Positions 6,065-9,664 of a stretch of 9,664 nt of DNA are shown here, one piece after another. Source of the stretch: an uncultured Eubacteriales bacterium (lineage in GTDB: Bacteria; Bacillota; Clostridia; Oscillospirales; CAG-272); the NCBI GenBank assembly GCA_934481515.1, contig CAKSPO010000055.1, positions 1 to 9,664 of the forward strand, written 5' to 3'. The notes under the pieces are model-generated. The model ran no database searches. It was given only the letters and a program-made list of their open reading frames with translations, and was not told the origin of the DNA. The position numbers were made by a program, and so were the translations under genes. Position 1 is the first letter of the stretch. The number at the start of each line of letters is the position of its first letter.

Positions 6065-6754
6065 TTACAGCCGGATATTTTCCACGGTTCTGACGGATTC
6101 CCGCGCCGCGGCGACGATGGCGTTCAGGTGCTCCGCGTCCGCGCGAAAATCCAGTCCGTCCCGGGCAATCAGGAAAGCCTGCCGCACTTCAGCGCACGTG
6201 GCGGGATCCATTCCGTACAGTTCGGCATCCACATCGGTATACTCCTGCCGGCTCCCGTCGCTTCCAAGCACGTAAACCGAGCTTTGCGGCACCTGTGTAT
6301 CGACGGCACGGTCGCAGATGACGCCCTTCTCGGCGATGACCTCATGCTTGTCGATGACGGGAGCGGTTTTGCTCTGGGTGGCGGCAAGCTCGAAGGTGAA
6401 TACGGTTCCGGCATCGGTCTTTGCGATGGCGTTGAGGGCACGGTCGTTCCGGATGGCAAAAATCTCACGGATGCGGGTTCCGGTGATCCACTCGCAGATG
6501 TCCGCCTCGCGATAAAGAATCCGGTACAGGTCACTTCCCTCCGCGTCGATGTGGCAGACCCGCACGGTGCTCAGCCCCTTCAGGTAGCCCTCGTGCACCA
6601 GATTTTTGAACTCAATGAACCGTCTCTCACTTCTCCATGGAAGCAGAGGGAGCGCCTTTCCGTTCACGTTTACTTCTCCGTCCGGAAGAAAGCTTACGCT
6701 TTGGCGGACGGAATATTTTTGCAACAGAAATTCCACAGCGGAATTCGGTGTCAT
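6065..6754 (-). CDS. Protein resembling only the C-terminal domain of Gfo/Idh/MocA oxidoreductases
   Basis: A 229-residue protein with no name I recognise. From about residue 45 it reads like the second domain of Gfo/Idh/MocA enzymes: a helix FIEFKNLVHEGYLKGLSTVR (46-65), a later ICEWITGTRIREIFAIRND stretch (85-103), beta-rich segments such as GTVFTFELA (116-124), and a terminal AEHLNAIVAAARESVRTVENIRL, the usual closing helix and tail of the family. It lacks a Rossmann domain, glycine loop and EKP motif entirely, so it should not bind NAD(P) alone. The gene is not a decayed fragment: it has its own ribosome binding site (AAAGGAG), an intact frame, and close coupling to its neighbours (22 and 14 bp). 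It could be a partner subunit of the next gene's oxidoreductase or an independent sugar-binding protein. The similarity is judged by eye. Confidence 0.6.
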   Translation of the reverse strand: MTPNSAVEFLLQKYSVRQSVSFLPDGEVNVNGKALPLLPWRSERRFIEFKNLVHEGYLKGLSTVRVCHIDAEGSDLYRILYREADICEWITGTRIREIFAIRNDRALNAIAKTDAGTVFTFELAATQSKTAPVIDKHEVIAEKGVICDRAVDTQVPQSSVYVLGSDGSRQEYTDVDAELYGMDPATCAEVRQAFLIARDGLDFRADAEHLNAIVAAARESVRTVENIRL

Positions 6755-6776
6755 GGCGATAACTCCTTTCCTTGTT

Positions 6777-7526
6777 TTACAGCATTTTGATTCGGGGCTT
6801 GTATTTTTTCAGGTACGCGGCGTTTTTCTCGTCGCCGCCCGGTGTATTGGCGCTTGACCAGACCGGCGGTTTGATGCCTGCCGCGACGCACTGGCGCACG
6901 GTTTCGATCTCCAGAAGGTGTGCGATGTAAAAATCAATGATGTTGGAAACCGGAGCGATGGGAGTCTCCAGTCCCGGAACCTCGACGACCGCGTCTCCGA
7001 CCGGGTTGAAATCGTCAATACAGACGTCCGCCCAATCGAACAGATTGGTTTTGTTGGGGTGGCGGATGAAGTGCTCCGGCGGCATTTCCTTCTGCCAGAG
7101 GGAGCTGGACACGGCGATGATCTTTGCACCTCTCTTTTTCGCTTCCATGGCGGCGTCGATGGTCGCCGGGTTGATTCCGATGTTGTGGAAGATAATCAAC
7201 ACGTCGTCTTTTTGCAGGTCATAATATTTCATGATCGCGCTTCCGTAATTGACGGTTCTTTCCAGCTCCAGATATTTCAGTGCCTGATTGAATACGGACA
7301 ATCCGGTCTCCATGATCGGATTGATGTTGGAAAGTCCTCCTGCGCGGAAAAACATCTCCCCCATGCACAGTGTTGTGTGTCCTCCTCCGCCGTAGACGCT
7401 GATCAGGCGGTCATTCCGGATTGCTTCCGTCATGAGTGCTCCAGCCGCGCGGATGTTTTCCTCCTGTGTCTCGTTGACCTGCCGGAAGTTTTCCAGCAGT
7501 TTTTCGTAATATCCGAAATCGTTCAT
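6777..7526 (-). CDS. SIS-domain protein, UPF0309-like
   Basis: A 249-residue protein with the sugar isomerase (SIS) fold used for phosphosugar binding and isomerisation. It resembles UPF0309 family members along its length: ENFRQVNETQEENIRAAGAL at the start, LISVYGGGGHT (41-51), FRAGGLSNINPIMETGL (60-76), DDVLIIFHNIGINPATIDAA (107-126) and the closing PPVWSSANTPGGDE (220-233) and YKPRIKML (242-249). The usual serine-rich phosphate loop (S-x-S-G-x-T/N) is HNIGIN here, and the first loop is GGGGHT rather than GTGHS, so substrate binding may be unusual. GAGAGGAGA precedes the start. The gene follows the TIM-barrel gene by 20 bp and precedes the partial Gfo/Idh-like gene by 22 bp. No catalytic assignment is possible. 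Confidence 0.85.
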   Translation of the reverse strand: MNDFGYYEKLLENFRQVNETQEENIRAAGALMTEAIRNDRLISVYGGGGHTTLCMGEMFFRAGGLSNINPIMETGLSVFNQALKYLELERTVNYGSAIMKYYDLQKDDVLIIFHNIGINPATIDAAMEAKKRGAKIIAVSSSLWQKEMPPEHFIRHPNKTNLFDWADVCIDDFNPVGDAVVEVPGLETPIAPVSNIIDFYIAHLLEIETVRQCVAAGIKPPVWSSANTPGGDEKNAAYLKKYKPRIKML

Positions 7527-7546
7527 CGGTTTCTCCTCTCTCCGTT

Positions 7547-8587
7547 TTATTTCTTTTCCGGGTTCAGTACCCGGCGGTAGTTCCTTCCGATATTATCCCA
7601 CAGCTCCAGCGGATCCTTGGCGGCGACGCTGGTTCCGTAGCCGCCGCGATAGGTCCATGTGGCAAGGCGATCCACGCCAAGGCGCTCGTAAAGATCCACC
7701 ACGCGGTCGATCTGTGCAAAGTCCTTCGGGCGCTTATTATACCCCATCAGCCACCGTTCGCAGGGCTTTCCGTATTTGTGCGCCGCTTCCACGGTACGGC
7801 GGGTGATGTCCTCAAAAAAGCTCTCCGGCAGATCCCAGTTGATGATGGTGGAGGAAAACACGTCGAAATACGGGCAGGCGGCGACCATATCCCAGTTGTC
7901 ATAGCCGCGCAGTTCGGTGACGTAATAGGACTGGAGCGTGGCGTGCACGCAACAGGTGATCTCCAGCTTCGGATTGTACTCCTTGAGCGCACGGGAAACG
8001 CCGCTGAGGGTCTCCAGTGCTTCTCTCCACCGGAACTGCTTCACGTCGTCGTTCATGAAGCGCGGCATCTCGTAGCCGTAATATGCTTCGAATTTTTTCA
8101 TACATTCGGGGCAGCGGCACGCCCAGTCGTCCCCCGCTCCGCCGGTGATGGAAGCGTAGGACTTGGGATATGCGTAATGCGGTTCGTCCCAGAAAAAGCC
8201 GTCCACCTCGGTATTCTTCGCCAGCCTGAGTGCCAGTCCGCGGAAATAGTCCCGGAAGGAATTGGTATTGAAGCACGCCGCGTTGAGCACCTCGCCGGTG
8301 TAGGCGGAAACCTGACGGTGATGGATGTTGTTCTGCAGGAAGAGGCTGACCTGCTCTCCGCCGAAATATTTTCCGATGCCCCACAGATCTGCAATGACGC
8401 GCAGTCCCATCTCATGGGCGCGGCGGACGATGGCATTGATGTTGGGAAACCAGAAGTCCATGTCGAACTCGGTGATGGCAAGAATGACGGTGTCGCATCC
8501 GTGCTCCTTCATTTCCTGAAAATCCTTCTCCGCGTGCTCGACGTAGTTCAGCCCGTAATAGCTGACTGCGGTATGTCTGATCGCCAT
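7547..8587 (-). CDS. Putative TIM-barrel glycosidase-like protein
   Basis: A 346-residue protein without signal peptide or membrane segment. The repeated strand-helix pattern suggests a (beta/alpha)8 barrel: DTVILAITEFD (32-42), LRVIADLWGI (62-71), VDGFFWDEPHY (118-128), LEITCCVHAT (198-207) and YFDVFSSTIIN (230-240). Asp124-Glu125 after the FFW strand resemble the acidic residues of retaining or inverting barrel glycosidases. A CRCPEC motif (Cys147, 149, 152) followed by KKFEAYYG resembles the metal or structural cysteine insert seen in GH42-like and other putative glycoside hydrolase barrels. The start at 8587 is preceded by AAAGGAGAAAC; an earlier in-frame ATG at 8641 lies next to the -10 box and is unlikely. 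First gene of the four-gene operon. Hydrolytic activity is a guess; a sugar lyase or epimerase is also possible. Confidence 0.7.
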   Translation of the reverse strand: MAIRHTAVSYYGLNYVEHAEKDFQEMKEHGCDTVILAITEFDMDFWFPNINAIVRRAHEMGLRVIADLWGIGKYFGGEQVSLFLQNNIHHRQVSAYTGEVLNAACFNTNSFRDYFRGLALRLAKNTEVDGFFWDEPHYAYPKSYASITGGAGDDWACRCPECMKKFEAYYGYEMPRFMNDDVKQFRWREALETLSGVSRALKEYNPKLEITCCVHATLQSYYVTELRGYDNWDMVAACPYFDVFSSTIINWDLPESFFEDITRRTVEAAHKYGKPCERWLMGYNKRPKDFAQIDRVVDLYERLGVDRLATWTYRGGYGTSVAAKDPLELWDNIGRNYRRVLNPEKK

Positions 8588-8645
8588 GTTTGTTTCTCCT
8601 TTCTGTTCCGGCTTCGGAAAGCTTTCTGCCGGAGTTCTCAATCGG

Positions 8646-8674
8646 ATTATAGCACATCCCGAAGAATGTGTAAA
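8646..8674 (-). promoter_or_regulatory. Sigma-A promoter of the four-gene operon
   Basis: On the minus strand, TTTACA (-35, 8669-8674) and a perfect TATAAT (-10, 8646-8651) are 17 bp apart. Transcription would begin near 8639, giving a leader of about 50 nt before the first gene at 8587. Confidence 0.8.
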
Positions 8675-8682
8675 CGCTTATC
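8669..8682. promoter_or_regulatory. CcpA/LacI-like operator on the operon promoter
   Basis: TGTAAACGCTTATC matches the Firmicute cre consensus TGWAANCGNTNWCA at all positions except the last two, and has the central CG palindrome of LacI-family sites (TAAACGCTTA). It covers the -35 box of the operon promoter, where a bound repressor would block RNA polymerase. Which protein binds it is not known. Confidence 0.4.
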
Positions 8683-8726
8683 CCGCAACCGGGAGGTGTA
8701 CTTTCCGCAACCATGACAAATTGCGG
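8681..8726. promoter_or_regulatory. Candidate AraC-family operator (three half-sites)
   Basis: TCCCGCAACC (8681-8690) and TTCCGCAACC (8703-8712) are direct repeats matching at 9 of 10 positions and offset by 22 bp, about two helical turns, the geometry usual for AraC-family binding. A third half-site, TTGCGG (8721-8726), is inverted. The first site ends 6 bp upstream of the operon's -35 box, suited to activation, and the third lies 8 bp upstream of the regulator's own -35 box, suited to autoregulation. Confidence 0.55.
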
Positions 8727-8734
8727 TCCCGCTC

Positions 8735-8763
8735 TTGACAAGGCATTTTCACTTTGCTATAAT
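8735..8763 (+). promoter_or_regulatory. Consensus sigma-A promoter of the divergent AraC regulator
   Basis: TTGACA (8735-8740) and TATAAT (8758-8763) are separated by exactly 17 bp, a perfect consensus promoter. Transcription would start near 8770, 28 bp before the regulator's ATG at 8798. Such strength suggests the regulator limits its own synthesis. Confidence 0.9.
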
Positions 8764-8797
8764 TAGTAGAGAAACAGGGAGAAGGGGGGATTTTCCG

Positions 8798-9553
8798 ATG
8801 CTGGATTTACCGGAGCCTTTGCCCGTGCGAATTCTCGCCGTTGCGGAATTGAAGTGGAATGCAGACTTCCGGAGTACGCAGCCGCGTCCCTTTCATGCAA
8901 TTTCCTTCCGGATTGCGGGAGACGCCGAATTGCGGAGCGAAACGGATCGGATTCATGCCGTGGCGGGGGATGTGCTCTATGTTCCGAAGGGGGTCGCCTA
9001 TACGATGCGTCACGCGGAAGAACACCTATATGTCATCCACTTTGACACGGATACGCCGGTGTATTTTTCGCAATTTGAATCCTTCCATCCGCACAATCGC
9101 TATCTCTTTGCGAATCTGTTCCGTTCCGTTGATGCAATCTGGAGCGGACGGCAGGCCGGATACCGTTTTGAAGCGACTTCTCTGCTCTACCGGATTCTGT
9201 CGGAGATTCAGAAAGAAAAAACCAGCCGGGAGTTTTCCTCCGCCGACCGGTTTTATGAAGTTCTGTCCTTTATGCGGCTCAATTTTACCGACAGTACGCT
9301 GAGCGTAGAGCGGCTTTCGGAGCGTTTCGGCACCTCTCCCGCGTATTTCCGAAGATTTTTCCGGGAAAAAGAAGGGGTTTCGCCGCACACGTACCTCCAG
9401 AATCTGCGGGTTTCGTATGCGCATGAGTTACTTTCCACCGGCTATTATACGGTTGCGGAGATTGCAGAGAAATCCGGCTTTTCGGATGCCAAATATTTTT
9501 CCAAGGTGATTCGCCGGGCGTTCGGTTCCCCGCCCTCCAAGCTGAAAATGTGA
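8798..9553 (+). CDS. AraC-family transcriptional regulator of the divergent operon
   Basis: A 251-residue one-component regulator. The N-terminal ~120 residues look like a cupin ligand-binding domain: FHAISFRIAGDAEL (32-45), then AGDVLYVPKGVAYTM (56-70), the typical AraC pattern GDVxxxPxxxxY, then HLYVIHFD (76-83). The C-terminal ~100 residues form two helix-turn-helices: LSVERLSERFGTSPAYFRRFF (158-178) and VAEIAEKSGFSDAKYFSKVI (209-228), ending at FGSPPSK (232-238). The ATG at 8798 follows GAAGGGGGG by seven bases and lies downstream of the consensus promoter. The in-frame TTG at 8735 is the -35 box itself and is rejected. It is divergent from the four-gene operon with candidate operators in between, so it is most likely that operon's regulator. 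The inducer is unknown, presumably the operon's sugar substrate. Confidence 0.92.
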   Translation: MLDLPEPLPVRILAVAELKWNADFRSTQPRPFHAISFRIAGDAELRSETDRIHAVAGDVLYVPKGVAYTMRHAEEHLYVIHFDTDTPVYFSQFESFHPHNRYLFANLFRSVDAIWSGRQAGYRFEATSLLYRILSEIQKEKTSREFSSADRFYEVLSFMRLNFTDSTLSVERLSERFGTSPAYFRRFFREKEGVSPHTYLQNLRVSYAHELLSTGYYTVAEIAEKSGFSDAKYFSKVIRRAFGSPPSKLKM

Positions 9554-9561
9554 GGCGGCGC

Positions 9562-9647
9562 GTTTGTAAAACAGCAAAAATTTGCAGTACGGTTGACACC
9601 TCATCCGTCAGCCTTTGGCTGACACCTTCTCCCACTGGAGAAGGCTT
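9562..9647. repeat. Double-hairpin intergenic repeat, copy 2
   Basis: Second copy of the repeat at 3233-3319, in the same orientation. It contains a perfect GTCAGCC-TTT-GGCTGAC hairpin (9607-9623) and the perfect CCTTCTCC-CACT-GGAGAAGG hairpin (9625-9644). It starts 8 bp after the AraC-family stop codon and could end that transcript, although a T-run is missing. Similarity may continue to the window edge. Confidence 0.8.
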
Positions 9648-9664
9648 CTGGTATGTTTACCGCC

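Noticed and set aside
5460..6275. A 271-codon plus-strand frame
   Set aside because: It spans the junction of two well-supported minus-strand genes and shows no family pattern.
7778..8716. A 312-codon plus-strand frame opposite the TIM-barrel gene, running into the promoter region
   Set aside because: There is no ribosome binding site or recognisable domain. It overlaps the operon promoter and candidate operators.
8735..8797. TTG start for the divergent AraC regulator
   Set aside because: The TTG is the first half of the -35 box of its own promoter, so it lies upstream of the transcription start.

Overview
The window looks like chromosomal DNA of a GC-rich gut-type Clostridia member (Oscillospiraceae/Ruminococcaceae-like Firmicute). 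The evidence is indirect: strong AGGAGG-type ribosome binding sites, sigma-A type TTGACA/TATAAT promoters, AraC-type regulators with cupin-like sensor domains, an Fe-S aldo/keto reductase of the clostridial kind, and short hairpin-rich intergenic repeats. No species assignment is possible from the sequence alone. No rRNA, tRNA, CRISPR array or transposase gene was seen.

Layout. (1) Positions 28-3044, all minus strand: an AraC-family regulator, a GNAT acetyltransferase, an aldo/keto reductase with a C-terminal two-cluster ferredoxin domain, and a DUF1893 (TM1506-like) protein. Gaps are 65, 53 and 37 bp with no clear terminator, and a good promoter lies at 3089-3117, so they may be one transcript. 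(2) Positions 3045-3743 are about 700 bp without a gene. This stretch holds several hairpin repeats, a 187-bp segment bounded by 20/22 matching inverted repeats (MITE-like), and a minus-strand terminator-like hairpin with no gene in front of it. (3) Positions 3744-4718, plus strand: a ROK-family sugar kinase that has lost the usual ROK zinc cysteines. It is followed by a 28-codon stub that looks like the N-terminus of a family 2 glycoside hydrolase, cut off where three tandem ~42-bp degenerate repeats begin. (4) Positions 4974-8587, minus strand: a tight four-gene operon. In transcription order it encodes a TIM-barrel glycosidase-like protein, a UPF0309-like SIS-domain protein, a protein resembling only the C-terminal half of a Gfo/Idh/MocA oxidoreductase, and a full-length Gfo/Idh/MocA oxidoreductase. 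(5) Positions 8798-9553, plus strand: a divergent AraC-family regulator. The 8588-8797 intergenic region holds two back-to-back promoters, with candidate operator half-sites between them and a CcpA/LacI-like palindrome on the operon promoter. A second copy of an ~85-bp hairpin repeat follows the regulator at the right edge.

How the genes may work together. The divergent AraC regulator most likely controls the four-gene operon in response to a carbohydrate or polyol. The operon pairs one complete NAD(P)-type sugar oxidoreductase with a Rossmann-less relative, a SIS protein whose phosphate-binding serines are not conserved, and a glycosidase-like barrel carrying a CxCxxC motif. It has no transporter or kinase of its own. 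This combination is the most interesting part of the window. An oxidation-assisted sugar or glycoside pathway is a reasonable hypothesis, but the substrate cannot be read from the sequence.
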